The notes beneath the pieces are model-generated. The model did not search any database, was not told the origin of the DNA, and saw only the letters and a program-made list of their open reading frames with translations. A stretch of 64,000 nt of DNA from Ancylobacter sonchi. Its GTDB lineage: Bacteria; Pseudomonadota; Alphaproteobacteria; Rhizobiales; Xanthobacteraceae. Both the position numbers and the translations under genes were made by a program. Of this stretch, positions 50,747 to 59,946 are shown piece after piece. Every line of letters begins with the position of its first letter. Positions within the stretch are counted from its first letter, which is position 1. The DNA lies in contig NZ_JAHBGF010000046.1 in assembly GCF_018390695.1 (NCBI RefSeq), positions 248,001-312,000 on the forward strand, read 5' to 3'.

Positions 50747-52459
50747 ATGACCCGTGCCGACCGCGAGGCCCTCGCCCGTTTCATCGACCAGGGCCGCGGG
50801 GTGGCACGGGCGGATCTCGTCATCCAGAACGTCCGGTTGCTCGACGTCATCACCGGCGCGATCACCGAGACCGACATCGCCATCAGCGGCGACCGCATCG
50901 TCGGCACCTACGGCAATTACGAGGGCGTCGCCGAGATCGACGGGCGCGGCCTCTTTGCCGTGCCGGGCTTCATCGACACCCACCTGCACGTCGAATCCTC
51001 GCTGGTCACTCCGCTGGAATTCGACCGCTGCGTGCTGCCGCACGGCGTGACCACGGCGATCTGCGACCCGCACGAGATCGCCAACGTGCTGGGCGCCGAG
51101 GGCATCCGCTATTTCCAGCAATGCGCCCGCCACACCATCATGGACCTGCGGGTGCAGCTGTCCTCCTGCGTGCCGGCCACCGCCTTCGAGACCGCCGGCG
51201 CCGAGCTCTCCGCCGCCGACCTCATAGCGCTGCGCGGCGATCCGTCCGGCATCGGCCTCGCCGAGTTCATGAATTTCCCCGGCGTGCTGTTCAAGGACGA
51301 GGGCTGCCTCGACAAGCTCGCCGCCTTCTCTGGCGGCCACATCGACGGCCACGCGCCGCTGCTCTCCGGCCGTGACCTCAACGGCTACATCTCGGCCGGC
51401 ATCCGTACCGAGCACGAGGCGACCTCGCTGGAGGAGGGCCGCGAGAAGCTGATGAAGGGCATGAACGTCCTCATCCGCGAGGGCTCGGTGTCGAAGGACC
51501 TGCACGCGCTGATCCCGCTGATCGACGCCGACACCTCCGCCTATCTCGCCTTCTGCACCGACGACCGCAACCCGCTCGACATCGCCGAGGAAGGCCATCT
51601 CGACTACATGATCCGCACCGCCATCGCGCATGGCGCGCCGCTGCATCATGTCTACCGGGTCGCCAGCCTGTCGGCCGCCAATGCCTTCGGGCTCACCGAT
51701 CGCGGCCTGATCGCGCCGGGCCGGCGCGCCGACATCGTGCTGGTGGACGACCTCGCGCAATGCTCGGTGCGGCAGGTGATCTCCGCCGGCCGGCCGGTGA
51801 CGCGCGAGCTGTTCGCCACGCGCGGGTTCGTCGCCCCGGTAGGCCTCGATTCGGTCAAGGCCGGGCGGACGCAGGCTGATACCTTCCGCGTGCTCGCCAA
51901 CCGCACCGCCACCCGCGTCATCGGCGTGGTGCCCGGCCGCATCATCACCGAGGACCTGACCATGGAGCTGCCCATCGAGGGCGGCGCCAAGCAGGTCGAT
52001 CTCGATCAGGACGCGGTGAAGGTCGCCGTCGTCGAGCGCCACGGCCGCTCCGGCAATGTCGGGCGCGGCTTCGTGCACGGCTTCGGCATGAAGCGCGGCG
52101 CCATCGCCTCCTCGGTCGGCCATGACAGCCATAATATCTGCGTCGTCGGCGTCGACGATGCCGACATGGCGGTGGCGGTGAACCGCCTCATCGAGCTGCG
52201 TGGCGGCTTCGCGGTCGCCGAGGGCGGCGTTGTCACCGCCGAACTCGCCTTGCCGGTGGCAGGCCTGATGTCCGACCGTTCCTTCGAGGATGTGCGCGCC
52301 GCGCTGGTCGGGCTGCGCGCGGCGGCCAAGGCGCTCGGCGTCGTGCTGCCCGAGCCGTTCCTTCAGGTGGCGTTCCTGCCGCTCTTGGTGATCCCGCATC
52401 TCAAGATCAGCGACCGCGGCGTGTTCGACGTCGGCCGCTTCGCGCTGATCGAGGGGTAG
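50747..52459 (+). CDS. ade: Adenine deaminase
   Basis: A 570-residue metal-dependent amidohydrolase converting adenine to hypoxanthine and ammonia. The metal site HLHVESS and the segment [11 protein letters not shown] near residues 83-110 are typical of Ade[28 protein letters not shown] in the C-terminal half is a family hallmark. The length is normal. It follows an aldo/keto reductase by 20 bases, with a GGAGA ribosome site. Confidence 0.93.
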   Translation: MTRADREALARFIDQGRGVARADLVIQNVRLLDVITGAITETDIAISGDRIVGTYGNYEGVAEIDGRGLFAVPGFIDTHLHVESSLVTPLEFDRCVLPHGVTTAICDPHEIANVLGAEGIRYFQQCARHTIMDLRVQLSSCVPATAFETAGAELSAADLIALRGDPSGIGLAEFMNFPGVLFKDEGCLDKLAAFSGGHIDGHAPLLSGRDLNGYISAGIRTEHEATSLEEGREKLMKGMNVLIREGSVSKDLHALIPLIDADTSAYLAFCTDDRNPLDIAEEGHLDYMIRTAIAHGAPLHHVYRVASLSAANAFGLTDRGLIAPGRRADIVLVDDLAQCSVRQVISAGRPVTRELFATRGFVAPVGLDSVKAGRTQADTFRVLANRTATRVIGVVPGRIITEDLTMELPIEGGAKQVDLDQDAVKVAVVERHGRSGNVGRGFVHGFGMKRGAIASSVGHDSHNICVVGVDDADMAVAVNRLIELRGGFAVAEGGVVTAELALPVAGLMSDRSFEDVRAALVGLRAAAKALGVVLPEPFLQVAFLPLLVIPHLKISDRGVFDVGRFALIEG

Positions 52460-52568
52460 GGGCGGGCACGGCTCCTCGATCGGGGTGGCATGGCACTGAA
52501 CCAGCGGGCGTCGACCACAATGCGGCTCCTTCCTCCTCTCTCCGCACCGAATTCGGCATCCGGCGAGG

Positions 52569-52690
52569 CGATATCGGATGAAATTCGATATCGGCGGAGA
52601 GGGCTGGGGTGAGGGGCCTTTTTTCGCTTCCCGATGTCGTCCCCCTCACCGATCCGCTGCGCGGGCCACCTCTCCCCACTGGGGAGAGGG
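52569..52690 (+). repeat. Dispersed intergenic repeat, copy B
   Basis: It opens with GATATCG and CGATATC around nine bases, then GGCGGAGAGGGCTGGGGTGA, a variable middle, CTCACCGATCCGCTGCGCGG, and a closing hairpin of nine paired bases (CCTCTCCCC-ACT-GGGGAGAGG, 52669-52689). It has the same block order as copy A at 10301-10425. It fills much of the 415-base gap between ade and plsC; nothing else is supported there. Confidence 0.7.
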
Positions 52691-52874
52691 AAAAGAACGT
52701 CGGGCTCGTCGTCGGCTTGGTCTGATGGAGTTCCGTCGTCTGCCGCTCGGGGGCGGGACACCCCCCGCCACCCTCCACGCCCAATGCACCAACGCCCGGC
52801 CCAGCCTGTCGCCCGCCGGCCCGGCTTCTGCTACTAGCACCGGCGACCGTCACGTTCCCGCCGCCGGAAGCCGC

Positions 52875-53588
52875 ATGTCGATCCTGTTCCTGCCGCTGCT
52901 CGTCCTGTGGACGCTGCTCCTCGCGCCCGCCGCGCCGGTGCTGGCGCTGATCAAGCGCCCGGAGCGGGTGCGCACCTTCTCCCGCTTCTGGGCGCGCGGC
53001 GTGCTCGCCATTCTGCGCGGCGTCGGCGGGCTCGGCTATCGCGAGATCGGAAGCGGCAACCGCCCGGCCGGACCGGCGCTCTACGTCGCCAACCACCAGT
53101 CGGCCTGGGAGACCATCGCCTTCGCCGTGCTGGTGCCGGATGTCGCCATCGTGCTGAAGGAAGAGCTGTACCGGATTCCGGTGTTCGGCTGGTTCCTCAA
53201 GCATTCGCCGATGATCGCCATCGACCGCGCCGGCGGCGCCTCCTCGCTGAAGAAGATGCTGCGCGAGGGTCGGGAGGCGGTGGCGGCCGGCCGCAGCCTG
53301 CTGATCTTCCCGGAGGGCACGCGGCGCGGCCCGCATGAGCGCGCCGAGTTCCAGCGCGGCGTGGCGCTGCTCTACAAGGCGCTCGGCCTGCCGGCGGTGC
53401 CGGTCGCCCACGATGCCGGGCTGTTCTGGAAGGGCCGCAGCTTCACGCTGAGGCCCGGCGCCGTCACCGTCAGCTATCTGCCGCCGCTGCCGCCGGGATT
53501 GCCGGACGCGGAATTCATCCGCCTCGCTTCGGAGGCGATCTATGCCGAGCGCGACCGGCTGGTCGCCGAAGGGGAGACCAATCGATGA
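52875..53588 (+). CDS. 1-acyl-sn-glycerol-3-phosphate acyltransferase (PlsC-like)
   Basis: A 237-residue membrane-associated acyltransferase for phospholipid synthesis or remodelling. One N-terminal hydrophobic segment (LFLPLLVLWTLLLAPAAPVL) is followed by the catalytic motif NHQSAWE, in which Glu replaces the usual Asp, as in many alphaproteobacterial relatives, and by LIFPEGTRRGP. The stop overlaps the next start (ATGA), so it is translated with a ferredoxin reductase, an unusual pairing. Confidence 0.83.
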   Translation: MSILFLPLLVLWTLLLAPAAPVLALIKRPERVRTFSRFWARGVLAILRGVGGLGYREIGSGNRPAGPALYVANHQSAWETIAFAVLVPDVAIVLKEELYRIPVFGWFLKHSPMIAIDRAGGASSLKKMLREGREAVAAGRSLLIFPEGTRRGPHERAEFQRGVALLYKALGLPAVPVAHDAGLFWKGRSFTLRPGAVTVSYLPPLPPGLPDAEFIRLASEAIYAERDRLVAEGETNR

Positions 53589-54802
53589 GCGTCGTCGTCA
53601 TCGGCGCCGGGCAGGCGGCGTTCCAGCTGGCCGCCAGCCTGCGCGAGGCCGGCTATGAGGAGCCGATCACCCTGGTCGGCGACGAGCCGGGCCTGCCCTA
53701 TCAGCGCCCGCCGCTCTCCAAGGCCTATCTCAAGGGCGATGTCGGCGTCGATCATCTCGAATTGCGCCCCGCCACCTTCTTCGCCGATCACCGCATCGGC
53801 CTCGCCCATGGCCGGGTGGTGGCGGTGGACCGCGCCGCCCGGCGGGTGACGCTGGAAGACGGCGGCAAGCTGCCCTATGGCCATCTGGTCTTCGCCACCG
53901 GCGCCCGCAACCGGGTGCTGCCGGTGCCGGGGGCGGAGCTCGACGGTGTGTTCTACCTGCGCAGCCTCGCCGATGCCGACGCCGTCAAGGCGGCGCTGCC
54001 GGCGGCCGGCAAGGTGGTGGTGATCGGCGCCGGCTTCATCGGGCTGGAATTCGCCGCGGTGGCCCGCAAGCTCGGCCACGAGGTGACGGTCATCGAGGCC
54101 ACCGCGCGGGTGCTCGGCCGCGCCGTCGGCGCCGCGATGTCGGATTTCTTCGCCCATGAGCACCGCGCCATGGGCACCGTGCTGACCCTCGGCGCCGGCG
54201 TTGCCCGGCTGGTCGGCGAGGGCGGCCGCGTGGTGGCGGTGGAAACCGTCGAGGGCGAGCGGATCGCCGCCGATCTGGTGATGATCGGCATCGGCGTGGT
54301 GCCGAATGTCGAACTGGCCGCCGCCGCTGGCCTCGCCATCGACAACGGCATCGCCGTCGATGCCCGGCTGCTCGCCGGCGACCCGGAAATCTCCGCCATC
54401 GGCGATGTCGCCGCCTATCCGAGCCGCCATGCCGACAGTATGCGGGTCCGGCTGGAATCGGTGCAGAACGCCGCCGATCACGGGCGCTGCGTCGCCGCCC
54501 GGCTCACCGGCCGCGTGCATGACTACGACGCCGTGCCGTGGTTCTGGAGCGACCAGGCCGATCTGAAGCTTCAGATGGTCGGCCTCGCCCGGCCCGGTGA
54601 CGCCGAGGTGCCGCGCGGCGACCCGGCCTCGCGGCGCTTCTCGGTGTTCCGCTTTCGCGAGGGGCGGCTGGTGGCGATCGAGAGCGTCAACCGCCCCGCC
54701 GACCATATGCTCGGCCGTCGCCTGCTCGTCGGCGCGCCTACCCTTACCCCGGAGCAGGCCGGCGACGAGAGCTTCGAGTTGAAGAGCCTGCTGGCGCGGT
54801 GA
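53585..54802 (+). CDS. NAD(P)H-dependent ferredoxin reductase (rhodocoxin/putidaredoxin reductase type)
   Basis: A 405-residue flavoprotein passing electrons from NAD(P)H to a ferredoxin. The FAD motif is VVVIGAGQAAFQLAASLREAGY, the conserved PYQRPPLSKAYLKG follows at about 40-53, and the NAD motif is VVVIGAGFIGLEFAAVARKLGHEVTVIE. The C-terminal WFWSDQADLKLQMVGL segment is typical of the redoxin reductase group that serves cytochromes P450 or dioxygenases. No ferredoxin or oxygenase gene is nearby, so the partner is elsewhere. Confidence 0.85.
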   Translation: MSVVVIGAGQAAFQLAASLREAGYEEPITLVGDEPGLPYQRPPLSKAYLKGDVGVDHLELRPATFFADHRIGLAHGRVVAVDRAARRVTLEDGGKLPYGHLVFATGARNRVLPVPGAELDGVFYLRSLADADAVKAALPAAGKVVVIGAGFIGLEFAAVARKLGHEVTVIEATARVLGRAVGAAMSDFFAHEHRAMGTVLTLGAGVARLVGEGGRVVAVETVEGERIAADLVMIGIGVVPNVELAAAAGLAIDNGIAVDARLLAGDPEISAIGDVAAYPSRHADSMRVRLESVQNAADHGRCVAARLTGRVHDYDAVPWFWSDQADLKLQMVGLARPGDAEVPRGDPASRRFSVFRFREGRLVAIESVNRPADHMLGRRLLVGAPTLTPEQAGDESFELKSLLAR

Positions 54803-54849
54803 GGGAGCCCCCGCCCGGGCACGTCTGACCGCCGGTGATGGAGCTGTGC

Positions 54850-55395
54850 ATGGCGAAGCTGGTTTTCGGGATGATGCAGTCGCTCGACGGCTATGTCGAC
54901 GGGCCGTCGGGTAGTCTGGAAATGCCGGGGCCGGGGGACGCGCTGCACCGTCATTTCAACGACCACGTCCGGGGCCTCGCCGGATGCCTCTATGGCCGGC
55001 GCATCTACGAGCTGATGCGCTACTGGGAGGAGGATCGTCCGGATTGGGGCCCGATCCAGCGGGACTATGCCGCCGCATGGCGGGCACAGCCGAAATGGGT
55101 CGCATCCCGCTCGCTGAAGACGGTCGGCCCCAATGCCACGCTGATCGACGGCGAACTGGAGGCGTTCGTACGGCGGCTGAAGGCGGAGCGTGACGGCGAG
55201 ATCGACGTCGCCGGACCAGAGCTCGCGGGGAGCCTTACCCGGATGGGGCTGATCGACGAGTATCGCCTCTATTTCCGCCCCTTCGTGCTCGGCGACGGCA
55301 AGCCCTATTTCACCGGTCCGCGACCGCCACTCCGCTTCGTGGCGAGCGAGCCGGTCGGCGAGGACGCGATCCGGCTCACCTACGTGCCGGCCTGA
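54850..55395 (+). CDS. RibD C-terminal/dihydrofolate reductase-like protein
   Basis: A 181-residue protein of the DHFR fold. MAKLVFGMMQSLDGYVDGPSG at the N-terminus, RRIYELMRYWEED in the middle and the C-terminal VAGPELAGSLTRMGLIDEYRLYFRPFVLGDGKPYF are family hallmarks. Relatives reduce pteridine- or riboflavin-like compounds with NADPH, but most are uncharacterised. GGAG six bases upstream supports the start at 54850, not the ATG pair at 54835-54840. Confidence 0.8.
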   Translation: MAKLVFGMMQSLDGYVDGPSGSLEMPGPGDALHRHFNDHVRGLAGCLYGRRIYELMRYWEEDRPDWGPIQRDYAAAWRAQPKWVASRSLKTVGPNATLIDGELEAFVRRLKAERDGEIDVAGPELAGSLTRMGLIDEYRLYFRPFVLGDGKPYFTGPRPPLRFVASEPVGEDAIRLTYVPA

Positions 55396-55533
55396 TCGCC
55401 CGGTCGGCCTGATCGGCCCGTATCGGTCTCATCGTCCACCTCACTGCACACGGCGCCGTCCTCGCTGAGGCCCGCCTTCATCGCCCTATCCAGCCATCGG
55501 CAGGCGATGTTACCATCGGCTATTGTCCGTCAT

Positions 55534-55548
55534 ATCGGGATTTCCGAT
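55534..55548. promoter_or_regulatory. LysR-type dyad overlapping the LysR start codon
   Basis: ATCGG-GATTT-CCGAT carries an exact T-N11-A core and overlaps the ATG at 55547. The same arms recur at 56512-56526. It is consistent with autorepression by the LysR protein encoded here. Confidence 0.6.
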
Positions 55549-56476
55549 GGCATTCTCGCTGCGCCAGCTGCAATATTTCGTCGCCGTCGCCGAGAACGGC
55601 TCGGTATCCTCCGCCGCGCACATCCTCTCCATCTCGCAGTCGACGGTGACCGAGGCCTTGCGGGAGCTGGAACTGGATCTCGGCTTTAAGCTGCTGGAAC
55701 GCCACGCCCGCGGCGCCGATCTCACCCTCAAGGGCCATCATTTTCTGCGCCATGCGCGGAAAATCCTCGGCGACGTCGCCGATGCCCGCCGCGCGCTGTC
55801 CGGCTCGGAGGGGGCGGCGCTGGAAGGCCGGCTGTCGCTCGGGGTGACGCCGCTGGTTGCCGGCTATGTGTTCTCCGACCTTCTCGCCCGCTTCCGCCGT
55901 GCCTTTCCCGGCGTGGCGGTGGAGGCGGTGGAGGATGCCGGCGACTATCTCGAGCACCTCTTGGTTGGCGGCGAACTCGATGTGGCGGTGATGGTGCTGC
56001 CGCCCGGAAGGCGTTCCGCCGCCCTGCAGACCGAGCCGGTGCAGGTCTCGCCCTATCGGGTGTGGATGCCGCTCGGCCATCCCGCACTGGCGGAAGAAAA
56101 GGTCAGCCTGCGCGATCTCGCCGAGGAGCCGCATGTGCTTCTGACCATTGATGAAATCGCCGAGGCCTCGGAGATCGTCTGGCGCCGGCTCGGTATCCGC
56201 CCGCCGGTCGCCTTCCGCACCCGCTCGGTGGAGGCGGTTCGCTCGCTGGTGGCGACCGGAGCCGGCGTCGCGGTGCTGCCGGACCTCACCTACCGCCCCT
56301 GGTCGCTGGAGGGCGACAAGATCGAGGCGCGCCAGCTCGCCGAGGAACTGCCGGCCATCGAGGTCGCCACCGCCTGGCGGCGGGGCTCGCCGCTCTCGCC
56401 CGCCGCCGCCGGCTTCCTCTCCGTCGCCGGCACCCGCCAGCCGGCGCGCATCCGCCATGGCGGCGCCATCGCCTGA
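55547..56476 (+). CDS. LysR-family regulator upstream of the polyamine-type ABC operon
   Basis: A 309-residue LysR protein. The helix-turn-helix is FSLRQLQYFVAVAENGSVSSAAHILSISQSTVTEALRELE. The ligand domain starts near residue 90 (LSLGVTPLVAGYVFSDLL). It is on the same strand as, and immediately upstream of, the ABC transporter and aldehyde dehydrogenase genes, and a matching operator-like dyad lies between, so it probably controls them and itself. A TTG at 55523 is an alternative start. Confidence 0.82.
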   Translation: MAFSLRQLQYFVAVAENGSVSSAAHILSISQSTVTEALRELELDLGFKLLERHARGADLTLKGHHFLRHARKILGDVADARRALSGSEGAALEGRLSLGVTPLVAGYVFSDLLARFRRAFPGVAVEAVEDAGDYLEHLLVGGELDVAVMVLPPGRRSAALQTEPVQVSPYRVWMPLGHPALAEEKVSLRDLAEEPHVLLTIDEIAEASEIVWRRLGIRPPVAFRTRSVEAVRSLVATGAGVAVLPDLTYRPWSLEGDKIEARQLAEELPAIEVATAWRRGSPLSPAAAGFLSVAGTRQPARIRHGGAIA

Positions 56477-56511
56477 CCCGCCGTCCGGAGGAAAATGCCG
56501 CCGGATCACTC

Positions 56512-56526
56512 ATCGGTTTTTCCGAT
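56512..56526. promoter_or_regulatory. LysR-type dyad upstream of the ABC operon
   Basis: ATCGG-TTTTT-CCGAT (17 bases symmetric with the outer C and G) has the T-N11-A core of LysR sites and matches the dyad at 55534-55548. It lies 94 bases before the binding-protein start. Confidence 0.68.
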
Positions 56527-56620
56527 GCCTGCGTTCTTTTCTTTGGTGTGGCGAGCCACCCGACGCAGCGGCACACTTCCTCCAAAGGGCTCGCAAGCCC
56601 GCAGAACAGAGGGAACCCGC

Positions 56621-57790
56621 ATGCGCACGCACACTCGTCTCCTGCATCTGCCGGCGCTCGTCGCCTGCGCCGCCCTTGCCACCCAACCCCTTGCAGCTGC
56701 TGAACTAAAAGAGATCGGCAAGGGCGAGGGCCAGGTCGATATCGTCGCCTGGGCCGGCTATATCGAGCGCGGCGACACCGACAAGGCCTATGACTGGGTC
56801 ACCGATTTCGAGAAGAAGACCGGCTGCAAGGTCAATGTGAAGACCGCCGGTACCTCCGACGAGATGGTGGCGCTGATGAACGAGGGCGGCTTCGACCTCG
56901 TCACCGCCTCCGGCGACGCCTCGCTGCGGCTGATCGCCGGCAAGAAGGTCGCGCCGGTCAATACCAAGCTGATCCCGAGCTGGGGCAGCGTCGACTCCCG
57001 ACTGCAGGACGCGCCCTGGCACACGGTCAACGGCGTGCATTATGGCGTGCCCTATCAGTGGGGCTCCAACGTGTTGATGTACAACACGGAAACCTTCAAG
57101 GGCGAGGCGCCGAAGAGCTGGAGCGTGGTCTTCGAGGAGCAGACCCTGCCGGACGGCAAGTCCAATAAGGGCCGCATCCAGGCCTTTGACGGACCGATCT
57201 ACATCGCCGACGCCGCGCTCTACCTGATGGCGCACAAGCCCGAGCTCGGCATCAAGGACCCCTACGAGCTGACCGAGGCGCAGTACAAGGCGGCGCTCGA
57301 TCTCTTGCGCGCGCAGCGCAAGATCGTGCAGCGCTACTGGCACGACGCCATGATCCAGGTCGACGACTTCACCAATGAGGGCGTGGTCGCCTCCTCCTCC
57401 TGGCCGTTCCAGGTCAACCTGCTGGTAAGCCAGAAGAAGCCGATCGCCTCGACCATCCCGGCGGAGGGCGCGACCGGCTGGGCCGACACCACCATGATGC
57501 ATGTCGACGCCGCCCATCCGAACTGCGCCTATATGTGGATGGAGCACTCGATCTCGCCGAAGGTGCAGGGCGACCTCGCCGCCTGGTTCGGCTCGGTGCC
57601 GGCGGTGCCGGCCGCCTGTAAGGGCAACGAGTTGCTCGGCGCCGAGGGGTGCGCCACCAACGGCGCCGGCGATTTCGAGAAGACCCACTTCTGGCGCACG
57701 CCGGTCGCCAAGTGCGCGACCCAGGCCGAGGGCTGCGTGCCCTACTACCGCTGGGTGTCGGACTACATCGCCGTGCTCGGCGGACGCTGA
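56621..57790 (+). CDS. Periplasmic polyamine-type ABC substrate-binding protein (YdcS-like)
   Basis: A 389-residue exported binding protein with signal peptide LLHLPALVACAALATQPLAAAE. The mature part shows VDIVAWAGYIERGDTDKAYDWVTDFEKKTG, DLVTASGDASLRLI, and YGVPYQWGSNVLMYNTETFKG, typical of the spermidine/putrescine (PotD/YdcS) family. Several C-terminal cysteines (ACKGNELLGAEGC, CATQAEGC) could form disulfides. First gene of an ABC operon followed by a gamma-aminobutyraldehyde dehydrogenase, which points to putrescine or a related amine as ligand. Confidence 0.85.
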   Translation: MRTHTRLLHLPALVACAALATQPLAAAELKEIGKGEGQVDIVAWAGYIERGDTDKAYDWVTDFEKKTGCKVNVKTAGTSDEMVALMNEGGFDLVTASGDASLRLIAGKKVAPVNTKLIPSWGSVDSRLQDAPWHTVNGVHYGVPYQWGSNVLMYNTETFKGEAPKSWSVVFEEQTLPDGKSNKGRIQAFDGPIYIADAALYLMAHKPELGIKDPYELTEAQYKAALDLLRAQRKIVQRYWHDAMIQVDDFTNEGVVASSSWPFQVNLLVSQKKPIASTIPAEGATGWADTTMMHVDAAHPNCAYMWMEHSISPKVQGDLAAWFGSVPAVPAACKGNELLGAEGCATNGAGDFEKTHFWRTPVAKCATQAEGCVPYYRWVSDYIAVLGGR

Positions 57791-57802
57791 GTGCCCGCTT
57801 CC

Positions 57803-57833
57803 GCGCCCGGCGTAGCGCCGGGCGCCTTCTTTT
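57803..57833 (+). terminator. Hairpin after the binding-protein gene
   Basis: GCGCCCGGCG (57803-57812) pairs with CGCCGGGCGC (57816-57825) over a 3-base loop, followed by CTTCTTTTG. It probably stops part of the transcripts so that the binding protein is made in excess over the membrane components, as in many ABC operons. Confidence 0.8.
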
Positions 57834-57934
57834 GTGGATCGGAACCGCCGGCTTGAACCGCCGCGCCATCGATGGCGCGCGCCATCCGGGCTGATGCGCG
57901 GCGGCCGCCTGCCGCCCAACCCTTTGAGATATCG

Positions 57935-58975
57935 ATGCACGCTCCCGCCACCTCATCCGTCATCCCCGCCGTCCGTTTCGCCGGCGTGGCGCGGCATTTC
58001 GGGAGCGTGAAGGCGGTGGACGGCGTCGATCTCGCCATAGCGCCGGGCGAGTTCTTCGCCATGCTCGGCCCGTCGGGCTCGGGCAAGACCACCTGCCTGC
58101 GGCTCATCGCCGGTTTCGAGCAGCCCGATGCCGGCCATATCGAGATCTTCGGCGAGACGGTGGAGGGCCTGCCGCCCTACCGCCGGCCGGTGAACACGGT
58201 GTTCCAGGACTATGCGCTGTTCCCGCATCTGTCCGTGGGCGAGAACGTCGCCTACGGGCTGAAGGTGCGCGGCGTCGCGCGTGCCGAACGCGAGAAGCTG
58301 GCGCGCGAGGCGCTGGCACTGGTGAAGCTCGCCGGGCTGGAGGCGCGCCGGCCGGCGCAATTGTCCGGTGGCCAGCGCCAGCGGGTCGCGCTGGCCCGCG
58401 CCCTCGTGGTGCGCCCCAAGGTATTACTGCTCGACGAGCCGCTCGGCGCGCTCGATCTCAAGCTGCGCGAGGAGATGCAGGTCGAGCTCAAGGGCCTCCA
58501 GCGCGCACTCGGCCTCAGCTTCGTCTTCGTCACCCACGACCAGGGCGAGGCGCTCTCCATGGCCGACCGGGTGGCGGTGTTCAACGAGGGGCGCATCGTG
58601 CAGGTCGGCCCGCCGGAAGAGGTGTATGAGCGGCCGGCCACCCGCTTCGTCGCCGCTTTCGTCGGCGCGGCCAATGTAATCGAGCCGGATACGGCCTCGT
58701 CCCTCGGCGCGCCCGCCCGCCTATGCAGCCTGCGGCCGGAAAAGCTGGTGCTGCTTCCTGCCGACGGGGCGGCGCCGGCGGGAGCGGCAGTGGTCGAGGC
58801 GCACGTCGTCGACGTGTCCTATCAGGGAGCGGTACGCCGCCTTGCGGTGCGCACCGCCGCCGGGACGGCGCTGACCGCCGCCGTGCCGGCCGCCCGGCTC
58901 GCGCCCGCACCGGGCGAGACCGTGCGCCTCGCCATTCCGCTGGCGGCTCTGGTGCCGATGGAGGGCGAGCGATGA
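57935..58975 (+). CDS. Polyamine-type ABC transporter ATPase (YdcT/PotA-like)
   Basis: A 346-residue ATPase of the importer. Walker A GPSGSGKTTCLRLIAGFEQP, Q-loop NTVFQDYALFPHLSVGENVAYGL, signature QLSGGQRQRVALARALV, Walker B VLLLDEPLGALDL and H-loop FVTHDQGEALSMADRV are complete. A C-terminal TOBE domain follows from about residue 270. The chosen start at 57935 gives the usual length. Its stop overlaps the next start (ATGA). Confidence 0.88.
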   Translation: MHAPATSSVIPAVRFAGVARHFGSVKAVDGVDLAIAPGEFFAMLGPSGSGKTTCLRLIAGFEQPDAGHIEIFGETVEGLPPYRRPVNTVFQDYALFPHLSVGENVAYGLKVRGVARAEREKLAREALALVKLAGLEARRPAQLSGGQRQRVALARALVVRPKVLLLDEPLGALDLKLREEMQVELKGLQRALGLSFVFVTHDQGEALSMADRVAVFNEGRIVQVGPPEEVYERPATRFVAAFVGAANVIEPDTASSLGAPARLCSLRPEKLVLLPADGAAPAGAAVVEAHVVDVSYQGAVRRLAVRTAAGTALTAAVPAARLAPAPGETVRLAIPLAALVPMEGER

Positions 58976-59919
58976 GCCTTGCCACCCTCGACCTGCCGGC
59001 GCCGCGCGAGGGCGTTCTCCGCCGCCTCTCCGACGCGCTGCTGCGGCGTGGGCAGCTCATCGTGCTGCTATTGCTCGCGCCGCCGCTGCTATGGCTCGGC
59101 CTCGTCTATCTCGGCAGCCTGTTCGTGTTCCTCGGACAGTCGATCTTCTCCATCGACGAGTTCTCCGGCACCATCGTGCGCGAGCCGACCACGGCGACGC
59201 TGATCGAGCTGTTCCGCCCGGCTAATTTCGACATTGTCATGCGTACGGTGGGCGTCGCGGCGGCGGTGACGCTGCTCTGCGCGCTGATCGCCTTCCCGAT
59301 CGCCTACTACGCTGCGCGTTATGCGGGTCCCCGCGCGAAGGCGGCGTTCTATCTCGCGGTGATGATGCCGCTGTGGTCGAGCTACCTCGTCAAGGTCTAT
59401 GGCTGGAAGCTGCTGCTGGCCAAGGAGGGGGCGATCTCCTGGTTCGCCGGCCGGCTGGGGCTCGATGGCGCGCTCGACGCGTGGCTGGCGCTGCCGCTGG
59501 TGGGCGGGCCGTCGCTGTCGGTCTCCTACACCGGCATGGTGCTGACCTTCACCTATCTCTGGCTGCCCTTCATGATCCTGCCGGTGCAGGCGGCGCTGGA
59601 GCGGGTGCCGGCGAGCCTGATCGAGGCGGCGGGCGATCTCGGGGCCGGGCCGGGCACTACGTTCCGAAGCGTGATCCTGCCGCTCGCCATGCCCGGCGTG
59701 GTGGCCGGAGCGGTGTTCACCTTCTCGCTGACGCTCGGCGACTACATCGTGCCGCAGATCATCGGCACCTCGGCGCTGGTGCTGGGGCAGGCGGTGTACA
59801 CGCTGCAGGGCACGGCGGGGAACATCCCGCTCGCCGCCGCCTTCTCGCTGGTGCCGATCCTCGTCATGGCGCTGTTCCTGACGCTCGCCAAACGCACGGG
59901 AGCGTTCGATGCGATGTGA
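58972..59919 (+). CDS. Polyamine-type ABC permease (YdcU/PotB-like)
   Basis: A 315-residue inner-membrane subunit with about six helices. The EAA coupling loop is EAAGDLGAGPGTTFRSVILPLAMPGVVAG. MMPLWSSYLVKVYGWKLLL is typical of PotB-type permeases. It overlaps the ATPase stop by four bases and pairs with the following permease. Confidence 0.87.
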   Translation: MSLATLDLPAPREGVLRRLSDALLRRGQLIVLLLLAPPLLWLGLVYLGSLFVFLGQSIFSIDEFSGTIVREPTTATLIELFRPANFDIVMRTVGVAAAVTLLCALIAFPIAYYAARYAGPRAKAAFYLAVMMPLWSSYLVKVYGWKLLLAKEGAISWFAGRLGLDGALDAWLALPLVGGPSLSVSYTGMVLTFTYLWLPFMILPVQAALERVPASLIEAAGDLGAGPGTTFRSVILPLAMPGVVAGAVFTFSLTLGDYIVPQIIGTSALVLGQAVYTLQGTAGNIPLAAAFSLVPILVMALFLTLAKRTGAFDAM

Positions 59920-59946
59920 TCGGCATCATCGCGGGAGGGCGCACCC

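Noticed and set aside
52460-52874. Coding start of plsC further upstream at 52578
   Set aside because: The added 99 residues are translated from the dispersed repeat. The conserved hydrophobic N-terminus begins at 52875.
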